Shown here piece by piece: positions 54,081 through 62,351 of a stretch of 64,000 nucleotides of DNA. Made by a program: the position numbers and the translations under genes. This stretch comes from Sphingobacterium chuzhouense (GTDB taxonomy: Bacteria; Bacteroidota; Bacteroidia; Sphingobacteriales; Sphingobacteriaceae): the NCBI RefSeq assembly GCF_014692525.1, contig NZ_JACNYL010000001.1, forward strand, positions 372,001 through 436,000, written 5' to 3'. Position 1 is the stretch's first letter. Every line of letters begins with the position of its first letter. Under the pieces are notes generated by a model. It was not told the DNA's origin and searched no databases. It was given only the letters and a program-made list of their open reading frames with translations.

Positions 54081-55685
54081 ATGAAGCATGTTAATCTTCT
54101 CATTTTAGATGACAAGGAAGAAAACATCATCAGTTTATCTGCATTACTTTCGGAAGTCGAACACATCAACATCATCAGTTCGACCGATCCGAATGAAGCG
54201 CTTAAAATTTGTTGGAAAAACGATATCGCGATTGCCTTGGTAGACGTGCAAATGCCCGAAATAAATGGTTTTGAATTTGTTTCACTGCTGAAATCAAACC
54301 CAAAGACCAACCATGTCATGGCCATCATGGTAACGGCAATTTCCAAAGAAGACAGGTATTTGTTGAAAGGGTTGGAAAGTGGGGCGGTCGACTACCTCTA
54401 TAAACCCCTCAATCCCGAGATCACGGTCGCAAAAGTAACCTCTTTTGTGCAGCAAATTCACATACAGGAGGAAATCAAACAAAAGAACATTGCGTTGGAA
54501 GAATCGCAAAGACAACTTATCCTTGCAAAAGAAGAAGCGGAGGAGGCGCGTCGATCAAAAGAAAGTTTCCTTGCTAACATGAGCCACGAAATAAGAACTC
54601 CAATCAACGGCATTGTTGGTATTATACACATCCTCCGAAATACGCAACTTAATGATGAGCAACGCGACTGGATCAATCGGTTAGACAGTGCTTCAAACTC
54701 GCTTTTATTAATCATCAATGACATCTTGGATATATCCAAGATAGATTCTGGCATGATGAAAATAGAATATGAGAATTTTTCCATCCACAAAAAATTGATG
54801 GACATCAATAACTTCTTTAAAATAAAGGCACTCGATAAAAGTCTCGCATTTGAGACGGATATTGACCCGCAACTACCGGAATATATAAGAAGCTCCCCTA
54901 TCCGTATACAGCAAATCATTAACAACTTTATATCCAATGCCCTAAAATTTACGGAAGAGGGAAAAATCACGTTGAAAGCAAGTGTCGTTGAACAGGTGGA
55001 CTCGCAATACACGATTAAGTTCACCGTAACAGATACGGGAATAGGCATCAAACCGGAAGCGATCGAAAAGATATTCTTAGCTTTTGAACAAGGTGACGAC
55101 GGTATTACGAAAAAATATGGTGGAACGGGACTGGGACTTGCTATCGTAAAGAGACTGGCAGACTTGCTACATGGAAAAATCGAAGCAAAAAGCACGTATG
55201 GAAAAGGTTCCGAATTTTCTTTCCAAGCTACTTTCGAAAAAGTAGACGATTTTAGGCAGGAAGAAACACTAGATACAAAAGCTATTTCATCATTACATAA
55301 ATTTAATAATGTCCGAATCCTTGTAGCAGAAGATAACGAATTAAACAGTTTTATGCTCGTGCATATCCTTAAATCTTGGGGTTGCGAGGTCGATGTGGCA
55401 AAAAATGGTAGGATAGCCATAGAACATGTAAATGAACACGACTACGACCTTATTATGATGGATACGCACATGCCCGTTATGTCAGGATTCGAAGCGATAC
55501 AAGAGATCAAAACGCACCCTAATCCGAAGAAAGCCTATACACCTATTATCACTATTTCAGCATCGGTATTACAACACGAACAAGCTGCGGCGTATGAAGC
55601 GGGGGCAGATAGCGTAATCGGGAAACCTTTTGATCCTATAGATTTATATCAGAAAATTGACAAACTTATCTCAAAAAGGGGATAA
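54081..55685 (+). CDS. Receiver - histidine kinase - receiver hybrid protein
   Basis: 534 residues, no membrane segment. An N-terminal receiver (LLILDDKEENI, Asp55 in LVDVQMPEING, Lys in LYKPLN) is followed by a short coiled coil, HisKA with His169 in FLANMSHEIRTPIN, an ATPase domain (NFISNALKF, DTGIGIK, GGTGLGLAIV) and a C-terminal receiver (RILVAEDNELN, MMDTHMPVMSG). The receiver in front makes it a relay kinase driven by another kinase, most likely the one at the head of the operon. No output domain is present, so the final target lies elsewhere. Confidence 0.92.
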   Translation: MKHVNLLILDDKEENIISLSALLSEVEHINIISSTDPNEALKICWKNDIAIALVDVQMPEINGFEFVSLLKSNPKTNHVMAIMVTAISKEDRYLLKGLESGAVDYLYKPLNPEITVAKVTSFVQQIHIQEEIKQKNIALEESQRQLILAKEEAEEARRSKESFLANMSHEIRTPINGIVGIIHILRNTQLNDEQRDWINRLDSASNSLLLIINDILDISKIDSGMMKIEYENFSIHKKLMDINNFFKIKALDKSLAFETDIDPQLPEYIRSSPIRIQQIINNFISNALKFTEEGKITLKASVVEQVDSQYTIKFTVTDTGIGIKPEAIEKIFLAFEQGDDGITKKYGGTGLGLAIVKRLADLLHGKIEAKSTYGKGSEFSFQATFEKVDDFRQEETLDTKAISSLHKFNNVRILVAEDNELNSFMLVHILKSWGCEVDVAKNGRIAIEHVNEHDYDLIMMDTHMPVMSGFEAIQEIKTHPNPKKAYTPIITISASVLQHEQAAAYEAGADSVIGKPFDPIDLYQKIDKLISKRG

Positions 55686-55689
55686 TGTC

Positions 55690-55719
55690 TTGATTATAAA
55701 ATAATATTAGCTAAATTTG
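55690..55719 (+). promoter_or_regulatory. Consensus promoter of the azurin gene
   Basis: TTG (55690-55692), 19 bases, TAAATTTG (55712-55719). Predicted leader about 40 bases to the ATG at 55765. It starts 4 bases after the kinase stop, so the azurin gene is separate from that operon. Confidence 0.7.
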
Positions 55720-55764
55720 CTTAAAAGCATACACATCTATAATTTATATTTAACTTTCTTTAAA

Positions 55765-56304
55765 ATGAAAAGATTATTTGTTTTTCCAGCGATCGCTATC
55801 GCAATGTCGTTTGCGGCTTGTGGTGGTTCAGAAAATAAAAACACGTCAACTACAACAGAAGAAACAACTACAACTACTGGTTCGGGAAGTGCAACAACAG
55901 AAACTGTTCCAGGCATTGAAAATGTAGAATTATCCAATAAACTTGAGATACAAGGTAACGACCAAATGAAGTTTGACAAGGAGCTTTTACGTGTGAAAGC
56001 TGGTGAAGAAGTTCAGCTAACGTTAAAAAACGTCGGTGAGTTACCCAAAGAGTCTATGGGTCACAACTTCGTTATATTGGCTCCAGGCGTAGATGTAGCT
56101 ACATTCGGCGGAGAAGCTGTTGCTGCTGCTGACAACGACTACATTCCTAAAACATCTTTAAGTTCGGTCGTTGCACACACGAAGTTGTTAGGGCCAGGTG
56201 AAGAAGATACAATTACATTTACGTTAGAAAAGGGTGTATATACCTACATTTGTAGTTTCCCCGGACACTTCGGCGTAATGCAAGGTAAAATCGTTGCTGA
56301 GTAA
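55765..56304 (+). CDS. Azurin-like copper lipoprotein
   Basis: 179 residues from the ATG at 55765; an earlier in-frame start at 55717 lies over the promoter box. Lipobox AAC with Cys19, then a Thr/Ser/Glu linker (residues 27-48). The cupredoxin domain carries the four copper ligands: His100 in SMGHNFV, Cys163 in YICSFPGH, His168 and Met172 in FGVMQG. It should carry single electrons at the membrane surface, for example to a terminal oxidase or nitrite reductase. The length of the soluble domain (about 130) equals that of azurin. A strong terminator follows. Confidence 0.93.
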   Translation: MKRLFVFPAIAIAMSFAACGGSENKNTSTTTEETTTTTGSGSATTETVPGIENVELSNKLEIQGNDQMKFDKELLRVKAGEEVQLTLKNVGELPKESMGHNFVILAPGVDVATFGGEAVAAADNDYIPKTSLSSVVAHTKLLGPGEEDTITFTLEKGVYTYICSFPGHFGVMQGKIVAE

Positions 56305-56332
56305 TAAGATAATTCATAAATCAGCTTTACAA

Positions 56333-56366
56333 AAGGCGCTTATCTGTGATAAGCGCTTTTTTATTT
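56333..56366 (+). terminator. Intrinsic terminator after the azurin gene
   Basis: GCGCTTATC (56336-56344), loop TGT, GATAAGCGC (56348-56356), then TTTTTTATTTT. Confidence 0.88.
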
Positions 56367-56401
56367 TACGCATTAAATACAATTAAATTTATTTAAATCG
56401 T

Positions 56402-56409
56402 TAACTTTG
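56402..56409 (+). promoter_or_regulatory. -7 box of the first lipoamide dehydrogenase gene
   Basis: TAACTTTG matches TAnnTTTG, 25 bases upstream of the ATG. No clear -33 TTG. Confidence 0.45.
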
Positions 56410-56434
56410 CGACCGAAACTACAATACTATTTTT

Positions 56435-57841
56435 ATGCAATACGACGTAATCGTTATAGGAAGCGGCCCCGGTGGATATGTTGGCGCTATTCGCTGTGCT
56501 CAGCTTGGACTAAAAACGGCTGTAATCGAGAAATATAGTACTTTTGGGGGGACCTGTTTAAATGTAGGCTGTATCCCTTCCAAAGCATTATTGGATAGCT
56601 CAGAGCATTACCACAATGCAGCACACAATTTTGAAGCACATGGTATCGGTTTAAGCAACCTCAAGATAGACGTGAAAAAGATGATGGAGCGTAAAAATGA
56701 GGTTATCTCGCAAAATACAGCCGGTATTACGTTTCTTTTTAAGAAAAATAAAATAGACACCTACGAAGGCATCGGGTCTTTCGTCGATAAAAATACGATT
56801 AAGGTTACTAAAAAAGACGGCAGCACGGAAGAGCTGAAAGCAAAAAATGTCATTATTGCCACGGGTTCGAAGCCTACAGCGCTCCCTTTTTTACCAATTG
56901 ACAAGAAAAGGATCATCACTTCTACAGAAGCCTTAAATCTCCAAGAAGTTCCTAAACATCTTATCGTCATCGGCGGTGGTGTGATTGGGTTAGAATTGGG
57001 GTCTGTTTATGCGCGACTTGGAGCAAAGGTATCCGTAGTGGAATTTGCTAAATCTATCATCGGTACGATGGACGCCGGTTTAGGGAAAGAGCTTCAACGC
57101 GTGTTAAAGAAAAATCTAGGCATGGAATTTTTCTTAGGCCATAAAGTGACCGGCGCTACCGCGAAAGGCAAAAAAGTAACGGTAACAGCGGAAAATCAAA
57201 AAGGTGAGACTGTTTCCTTAGAGGGCGATTATTGTATTGTTGCTGTCGGAAGAACCGCCTATACAGAAGGTCTTGGACTAGACAGTATCGGCATCAAAAC
57301 CGAAGAACGCGGAAACAAAATCTCTGTTAATGAGCATTTAGAAACATCTGTGGAAGGCGTGTACGCAATCGGCGATGTCGTAAAAGGTGCTATGCTCGCC
57401 CACAAGGCGGAAGATGAAGGTATCTATGTAGCGGAACGCATTGTAGGACAAAAACCGCACATTGATTACAACCTGATACCTGGCGTAGTATATACTTGGC
57501 CAGAAGTGGCTTCTGTCGGAAAAACAGAAGAAGAGCTGAAAGAAGCAGGCGTAAAATATAAAGCAGGTTCGTTTTCTTTTAAAGCATCCGGACGTGCTAA
57601 AGCTTCTGGAGATACCGACGGTTTTATTAAAGTTTTGGCGAATGCCGAAACAGATGAAGTATTGGGTGTACACATGATCGGGCCACGTGCAGCTGATATG
57701 ATCGCAGAAGCCGTTGTAGCAATGGAATACAGGGCATCAGCCGAGGATATCGGTAGAATATGCCATGCACATCCAACATTTACGGAAGCGATAAAAGAAG
57801 CAGCATTGGCTGCGACAGCAAACAGAGCAATTCACGCTTAA
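56435..57841 (+). CDS. lpdA: Dihydrolipoyl dehydrogenase (copy 1)
   Basis: 468 residues, E3 of 2-oxoacid dehydrogenase complexes. FAD motif VIGSGPGGYVGAI, redox disulfide GGTCLNVGCIPSKALL, NAD motif IGGGVIGLELGSVYARLG, second FAD motif VYAIGDVVKG, and the C-terminal His-Glu pair in GRICHAHPTFTEAIKEA. It oxidises dihydrolipoamide and makes NADH. A second, more divergent copy lies 1 kb downstream. It is flanked by its own promoter box and terminator. No E1 or E2 gene is present here, so the complex it serves is unknown. Confidence 0.96.
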   Translation: MQYDVIVIGSGPGGYVGAIRCAQLGLKTAVIEKYSTFGGTCLNVGCIPSKALLDSSEHYHNAAHNFEAHGIGLSNLKIDVKKMMERKNEVISQNTAGITFLFKKNKIDTYEGIGSFVDKNTIKVTKKDGSTEELKAKNVIIATGSKPTALPFLPIDKKRIITSTEALNLQEVPKHLIVIGGGVIGLELGSVYARLGAKVSVVEFAKSIIGTMDAGLGKELQRVLKKNLGMEFFLGHKVTGATAKGKKVTVTAENQKGETVSLEGDYCIVAVGRTAYTEGLGLDSIGIKTEERGNKISVNEHLETSVEGVYAIGDVVKGAMLAHKAEDEGIYVAERIVGQKPHIDYNLIPGVVYTWPEVASVGKTEEELKEAGVKYKAGSFSFKASGRAKASGDTDGFIKVLANAETDEVLGVHMIGPRAADMIAEAVVAMEYRASAEDIGRICHAHPTFTEAIKEAALAATANRAIHA

Positions 57842-57846
57842 ATAAG

Positions 57847-57876
57847 AAAAAGGCAAGATAAATATCTTGCCTTTTT
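57847..57876 (+). terminator. Intrinsic terminator after lpdA copy 1
   Basis: AAAAAGGCAAGATA pairs with TATCTTGCCTTTTT around a tiny AA centre; the 3' arm supplies the T-tract. It ends 17 bases before the thioesterase ATG. Confidence 0.8.
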
Positions 57877-57892
57877 CTATTAATATATAATT

Positions 57893-58291
57893 ATGAATTT
57901 TTACACACGAAAATGGATAAAGCCAGAGGACCTAAACCCAAATGGCTCTTTGTTCGGCGGAACATTGTTACGATGGATTGATGAAGAGGCCGTTATCTAT
58001 GCCATCGTACAACTCGGAAACCCAAAGATAGTAACTAAGTACATATCTGAAATCAATTTTGTAAGCTCTGCGCAACAAGGTGATATCATCGAAATGGGAA
58101 TTGAAGCCATTGCGTTTGGACGCACATCGCTAACCATGCGATGTGAAGTACGGAATAAAATCACACGCAAGACTATCCTATCTATTGACAAATTAGTATT
58201 TGTAAATCTAGATGAAGATGGCAATCCTACTCCCCATCATAAAACGGAAATCACGTATGCCTATATGGGTATAGAACGGAACGGCGAGTAG
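57893..58291 (+). CDS. Hotdog-fold acyl-CoA thioesterase (short form)
   Basis: 132 residues: MNFYTRKWIKPEDLNPNGSLFGG is the start of the fold, with the catalytic region NGSLFGGTLLRWIDEEAV, then EINFVSSAQQGDIIEMGIE and SIDKLVFVNLD. It is closer to YbgC/YciA-type single-domain thioesterases and is shorter than the one at 9.4 kb (174 residues). It hydrolyses acyl-CoAs of unknown length. It converges with the DUF3817 gene, leaving one base between the stops. Confidence 0.88.
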   Translation: MNFYTRKWIKPEDLNPNGSLFGGTLLRWIDEEAVIYAIVQLGNPKIVTKYISEINFVSSAQQGDIIEMGIEAIAFGRTSLTMRCEVRNKITRKTILSIDKLVFVNLDEDGNPTPHHKTEITYAYMGIERNGE

Positions 58292-58292
58292 C

Positions 58293-58583
58293 TTATCGGG
58301 CAGAGACTATTTGTTTCTTGACGTCACGCTCTACCCAAAAGGATACAATAGGGATCAAGGATGCCAAAAAATATTTTAACACGCGGCTAATGGGCCATTT
58401 ATATTCGTTCCAGCACATGATCAGCAGAATAACAAACAGTACTACTAAAAAACCGTGAATAGAGCCGGCGATACGAACGGCCTCCGGAATATCTGCCAGA
58501 TATTTCAAGGGCATGGCGATGAAGAAAAGTATAACAGTGGAGATAGCCTCCCACAATGCAATTTGCTGAAAAATACGTAGCAT
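58293..58583 (-). CDS. DUF3817 membrane protein
   Basis: 96 residues with three hydrophobic segments: ALWEAISTVILFFIAMPLKY, GSIHGFLVVLFVILLIMCW and VLKYFLASLIPIVSFWVER. The HG in GSIHGFLVVLF and the WEAIS start are the DUF3817 signatures; the family is found in many bacteria, sometimes fused to other membrane proteins, and has no known function. No partner gene can be named. Confidence 0.9.
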   Translation of the reverse strand: MLRIFQQIALWEAISTVILFFIAMPLKYLADIPEAVRIAGSIHGFLVVLFVILLIMCWNEYKWPISRVLKYFLASLIPIVSFWVERDVKKQIVSAR

Positions 58584-58714
58584 AATGATCGATTAAAAGT
58601 TTTCGCAAACATACGGTCTAAAGTCCAATAGCGAAGTATTTTAATCATCTATTGACCAAATACTGACATGCGAGCAAGAATATGGCAATTGAATGGTGAA
58701 ACCCAGAAAAACCG

Positions 58715-58746
58715 TTGTTCGATAATGAAAAAAATATGTATTTTTG
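58715..58746 (+). promoter_or_regulatory. Promoter of the second lipoamide dehydrogenase gene
   Basis: TTG (58715-58717), 21 bases, TATTTTTG (58739-58746). The leader of about 100 bases contains GCGTATT (58797-58803) and AATACGC (58824-58830), which can form a 7-bp stem. Confidence 0.6.
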
Positions 58747-58851
58747 GAGCGTTCATTATGGAACAAAGTCTTTTACTACAAAACGTTTAAATTAAATGCG
58801 TATTCGGAATACCCATTATACGGTAAATACGCTTAAAAACAAATACACATT

Positions 58852-60240
58852 ATGAATTACGACATCATAGTAATCGGTAGTGGTCCAGGAGGATATGTTG
58901 CTGCCATCCGCGCATCTCAGTTAGGTTTTAAAACAGCGATTGTGGAACGCGAAGCATTAGGTGGCATCTGCTTAAACTGGGGCTGTATCCCGACCAAAGC
59001 TCTATTGAAAAGTGCACAGGTATTTGAATATTTAAACCACGCCGAAGAATACGGGATCAAGGTTCAAGGTGGAGAAGCTGACTTTTCTGCCATTGTAAAG
59101 AGAAGCCGTGGTGTCGCTGATGGCATGAGCAAAGGTATTCAGTTCTTAATGAAAAAGAATAAGATTGATGTCATTATGGGTACTGCGAAGATTAAAAAAG
59201 GCGGTAAGATAGAGGTAAAAGGTGCTGATGGTTCCACTAAGGAATACACTGCTAAACATACGATATTGGCGACAGGTGCCCGTTCGCGCGAATTACCTAA
59301 TTTGCCCCAAGATGGCAAGAAAATCATCGGCTATCGTCAAGCGATGAACCTTCCTAAACAACCTAAATCACTTGTCGTTGTCGGATCTGGCGCTATTGGT
59401 GTTGAGTTTGCCTATTTTTATAACGCTGTTGGCACAAAAGTGACTATTGTTGAGTTTATGGACAGAATTGTACCTGTAGAGGATGAAGAAGTTTCCAAAC
59501 AACTGGAAAAATCTCTTAAAAAAGCAGGTATCGATATTATGGTCAAATCCGAGGTACAATCAGTAGATACGAAAGGTGATCTATCAAAAGTTTCTATCAA
59601 AACAGCAAAAGGCACGGAAACCATTGAGGCAGAAGTTGTGCTTTCGGCTGTCGGTATCACACCAAATATTGAAAATTTAGGTTTAGAAGAAGTTGGCGTA
59701 AAAACGGATAAAGGTCGTGTTATAGTGGACGACTTCTACAAAACAAATGTGGAAGGTGTTTACGCCATCGGCGATATTGTAAAAGGTCAAGCCTTAGCAC
59801 ACGTTGCTTCTGCGGAAGGGATAACTTGTGTAGAGCATATCAAAGGTCTGCATGTCGAACCTATTGATTATAATAATATCCCAGGATGTACGTATTGTTC
59901 GCCAGAAGTTGCTTCTGTAGGATATACCGAAAAAGCAGCCAAAGAGGCCGGATATGAACTTAAAGTGGGTAAATTCCCGTTCTCAGCTTCTGGTAAAGCA
60001 TCGGCGGCAGGCGCAAAAGACGGATTTGTAAAATTGATTTTTGATGCTAAATATGGTGAGCTCCTCGGAGCCCATATGATAGGAGCCAATGTGACGGAAA
60101 TGATTGCCGAAATTGTTGTTGCCAGAAAACTGGAGACCACAGGACACGAAATGATCAAAGCCGTTCATCCGCACCCAACCATGAGTGAAGCTATTATGGA
60201 AGCTGCGGCTGCAGCTTACGATGAAGTAATTCATTTATAG
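58852..60240 (+). CDS. lpd: Dihydrolipoyl dehydrogenase (copy 2)
   Basis: 462 residues. FAD motif VIGSGPGGYVAAI, redox disulfide GGICLNWGCIPTKALL, NAD motif VVGSGAIGVEFAYFYNAVG, FAD motif VYAIGDIVKG and the C-terminal HPHPTMSEAIMEA. It shares the E3 fold with copy 1 but differs at many positions (Trp after Asn in the redox motif, Thr for Ser), so it is an old paralogue and not a recent duplicate. The two may serve different complexes, such as pyruvate versus 2-oxoglutarate or branched-chain oxoacid dehydrogenase. The downstream sucC gene only hints at the citrate cycle. Confidence 0.95.
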   Translation: MNYDIIVIGSGPGGYVAAIRASQLGFKTAIVEREALGGICLNWGCIPTKALLKSAQVFEYLNHAEEYGIKVQGGEADFSAIVKRSRGVADGMSKGIQFLMKKNKIDVIMGTAKIKKGGKIEVKGADGSTKEYTAKHTILATGARSRELPNLPQDGKKIIGYRQAMNLPKQPKSLVVVGSGAIGVEFAYFYNAVGTKVTIVEFMDRIVPVEDEEVSKQLEKSLKKAGIDIMVKSEVQSVDTKGDLSKVSIKTAKGTETIEAEVVLSAVGITPNIENLGLEEVGVKTDKGRVIVDDFYKTNVEGVYAIGDIVKGQALAHVASAEGITCVEHIKGLHVEPIDYNNIPGCTYCSPEVASVGYTEKAAKEAGYELKVGKFPFSASGKASAAGAKDGFVKLIFDAKYGELLGAHMIGANVTEMIAEIVVARKLETTGHEMIKAVHPHPTMSEAIMEAAAAAYDEVIHL

Positions 60241-60245
60241 AAAAT

Positions 60246-60276
60246 AAAAAAGCGAGGCATGTGCCTCGCTTTTTTA
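60246..60276. terminator. Bidirectional terminator between lpd copy 2 and the LacI gene
   Basis: AAAAAAGCGAGGCA faces TGCCTCGCTTTTTT with a two-base centre. Runs of A and T on both sides let it work for both convergent genes. Confidence 0.85.
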
Positions 60277-61281
60277 TTTTAGTACCAGTTTTGATTCGAA
60301 AACCACCGTTTCCGATGCCCCTTCGGTGCCGTCCGCTCCAATATGTTTAAATAGAATTTCAGCCGCTTTACGTGCCTGTTGGTCTGGGTATTGCTCTATA
60401 CTTCCCATCGGTGGATTTTCCATATATTTCCATAGCGGATAATTTGCGTAGCTGATAAAAAAAATGTCTTTCTTTTGTACCAGTCCCTTCTGTCGTACAT
60501 ATTTCATCACGTCCAAGGTGACAAAATCATTAAATGACACGATAGCCGACGGACGCTGGGATAAAGCTAATAGTTTATCTATCGCCTCGATATTCCCTTG
60601 CTCCGTTAAATCGGTATGGACAACATAACGTTCATTGTATTCCAGTTCTTCACTTTCCAACGCTACTCTATAGGCTTCTACGCGCTCTTGTGAGGCCAAT
60701 AAATTTTCAGGTCCATTAATCAACGCGATATTTTGATGTCCTATCGAAGCAAATGCTTGGATAGCTTCACGCATACCTGTAGAGAGATCACTATATACTT
60801 TATTAACTCCCTCAATTTTTGGGACGCAATCGAAAAAAACGATAGGAACTTCCGCATCATTTAACATTTCGACAAAACTCAAATCTTCCGTATTTTTCCC
60901 CAAAGACATTAGGATTCCGTCTACCCGATGCTTCTTAAACGTTTGGAGAATCTTCAATTCGCGCTCTGCATCATCATGTGATTGCCCCATAAGCACTGTA
61001 TAGTTGTGCTCTCCTGCCACTTTTTCGATTTCGCTTATCGCGGAGGAAAAGAAGGGTTCAGAAAGACTGGGAAGAATAACACCAATTGTAAACGTCCGCC
61101 GTTGCTTAAAAAAAATAGCGGTCTGGTTAGGTTCATAATTCAATTCTTCAGCCATCTTTTTTACCCGCATAGTAGTAACTAACCCTATACTCGGATGGTC
61201 ATTTAACGCCCGTGAAACGGTGGAGGGCGATATTTTCAATTTACGCGCAATTTCCTTTATCGTTGCAGGCTTTTTCTTCAT
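60274..61281 (-). CDS. LacI-family transcriptional regulator
   Basis: 335 residues. The N-terminal HTH is ATIKEIARKLKISPSTVSRALN (residues 5-26) with the hinge helix PNQTAIFFKQ near 57; the periplasmic-binding-like effector domain follows (FTIGVILPSLSEPFFSSAISEIEK, NIALINGPENLLAS, RPSAIVSFNDFVTLDVMKY). It should bind a palindromic operator and respond to a sugar or similar ligand. No sugar-use genes are adjacent; the genes upstream on the same strand are a HAD-like protein, a pre-ATP-grasp-like protein and LolD. It is probably an orphan global or distant regulator. Confidence 0.93.
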   Translation of the reverse strand: MKKKPATIKEIARKLKISPSTVSRALNDHPSIGLVTTMRVKKMAEELNYEPNQTAIFFKQRRTFTIGVILPSLSEPFFSSAISEIEKVAGEHNYTVLMGQSHDDAERELKILQTFKKHRVDGILMSLGKNTEDLSFVEMLNDAEVPIVFFDCVPKIEGVNKVYSDLSTGMREAIQAFASIGHQNIALINGPENLLASQERVEAYRVALESEELEYNERYVVHTDLTEQGNIEAIDKLLALSQRPSAIVSFNDFVTLDVMKYVRQKGLVQKKDIFFISYANYPLWKYMENPPMGSIEQYPDQQARKAAEILFKHIGADGTEGASETVVFESKLVLK

Positions 61282-61312
61282 GCCAATGTGTATTTATTAG
61301 TAAAACAAACTA

Positions 61313-61882
61313 TTAAAATCCTGATTCATTTCCCGTGATGACATGTATTTCATCAGCCGACACATTATACTCCCCTACAAGATAATCAATAGGCTCAATA
61401 CTACGAAACGCTAACTCGCGTATAAAAAACACCTTTAACGACGGTAAAAATTCTGATAATTCTTGCCAATCTATGTGTTTCAGTTTATTCAATTGTTCTA
61501 CCGGGTTACCATTTGTTAGTATCCCGACCTTTTTCCCTTTCTCGAATAAAGATAACAATAATGTTTTGATATCGTCTTTTAAAATAAGCTTCAACGGCAA
61601 GTGGGCATTAGCTTTCAGTCTTTCAAAATTTTCATGATACTTCTCACTTAATTCAAAGTGCGCTATCGTTTTTTGTAACACTGTACTTTCCCCTGCGATC
61701 TCTAAAGTTTGCTTCATAAAACGCACGATCTCCGTAGCGAGGGGGCGTCCTTCTGTATATTCTACAAAATTGGAAAACAAATAATATACCTGCAACAAAT
61801 AATCTCGTTTAGGATACAATACATCATCGATTTCAAAAACATAAACGGATTTATCAAAAGAAAAAGCTTTGTTATTCATCAT
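61313..61882 (-). CDS. HAD-like protein without the catalytic nucleophile
   Basis: 189 residues from the ATG at 61882 (it shares one base with the previous stop, TAATG). The fold is that of HAD phosphatases: VYVFEIDDVLYPKRDY in place of the usual FDxDDTLYP, the helical cap with YHENFERLKANAHL, and motif II VGILTNGNPVEQL. The nucleophile Asp is Glu17, and the terminal metal site GDxxxxD is reduced to ITGNESGF at the very end of the chain. It is therefore likely inactive or changed in chemistry. It belongs to the LolD operon. A binding or regulatory role with the protein encoded before it is possible. Confidence 0.8.
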   Translation of the reverse strand: MMNNKAFSFDKSVYVFEIDDVLYPKRDYLLQVYYLFSNFVEYTEGRPLATEIVRFMKQTLEIAGESTVLQKTIAHFELSEKYHENFERLKANAHLPLKLILKDDIKTLLLSLFEKGKKVGILTNGNPVEQLNKLKHIDWQELSEFLPSLKVFFIRELAFRSIEPIDYLVGEYNVSADEIHVITGNESGF

Positions 61883-62346
61883 TAAACCAGACACAGTATG
61901 GGTTCTTCACCTGAATCAGACAACATTCCTACTCCCGAAAAATGGCTATCACATAGCTGTTCATCTGTCAGCAGATCTTTTCCGGATTTCAGCACATGGA
62001 TCTCACCAGATGGATTTTCGAGAATGAAACGATCTTCCAGATCATAAGGTAATAAAACGGCTATTCCATACTCTTCCAGTAATACCCGAGCTTCGTTTAG
62101 AGGTTGCCATTCCATTTTACCCAGAGGAAGTATCATCTGATACCCTCTATCCAAACACAACTTCAATATTTCATGTGCGAATGTAGGGTTTGCTCCTGTC
62201 GGAATCCGATTATAATGCTGTTTTAGCAATATATCCGGAAACGGTTCCGAACTAGCGTAAGCCACTTCATAACGTGAAGACAACAGTCTACCCACACGCT
62301 GTGCAAAAGGCCGTGTACCGTAAGTTATTAAAATACTATCCATCAT
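61882..62346 (-). CDS. Small protein resembling a pre-ATP-grasp N-terminal domain
   Basis: 154 residues: MMDSILITYGTRPFAQRVGRL, then YEVAYASSEPFPDILL, FAHEILKLCLDRGYQMILPLGK and EARVLLEEYGIAVLLP. This alternation of strands and helices is like the N-terminal Rossmann-like part of ATP-grasp enzymes (carbamoyl-phosphate-synthase-like), but the ATP-grasp domain itself is missing; the last 45 residues (DLLTDEQL, GEEPILCLV) look unlike it. It overlaps the HAD-like gene (TAATG) and starts 5 bases after the LolD stop, so the three are cotranscribed. Function unknown; the similarity is weak. Confidence 0.55.
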   Translation of the reverse strand: MMDSILITYGTRPFAQRVGRLLSSRYEVAYASSEPFPDILLKQHYNRIPTGANPTFAHEILKLCLDRGYQMILPLGKMEWQPLNEARVLLEEYGIAVLLPYDLEDRFILENPSGEIHVLKSGKDLLTDEQLCDSHFSGVGMLSDSGEEPILCLV

Positions 62347-62351
62347 TTATT

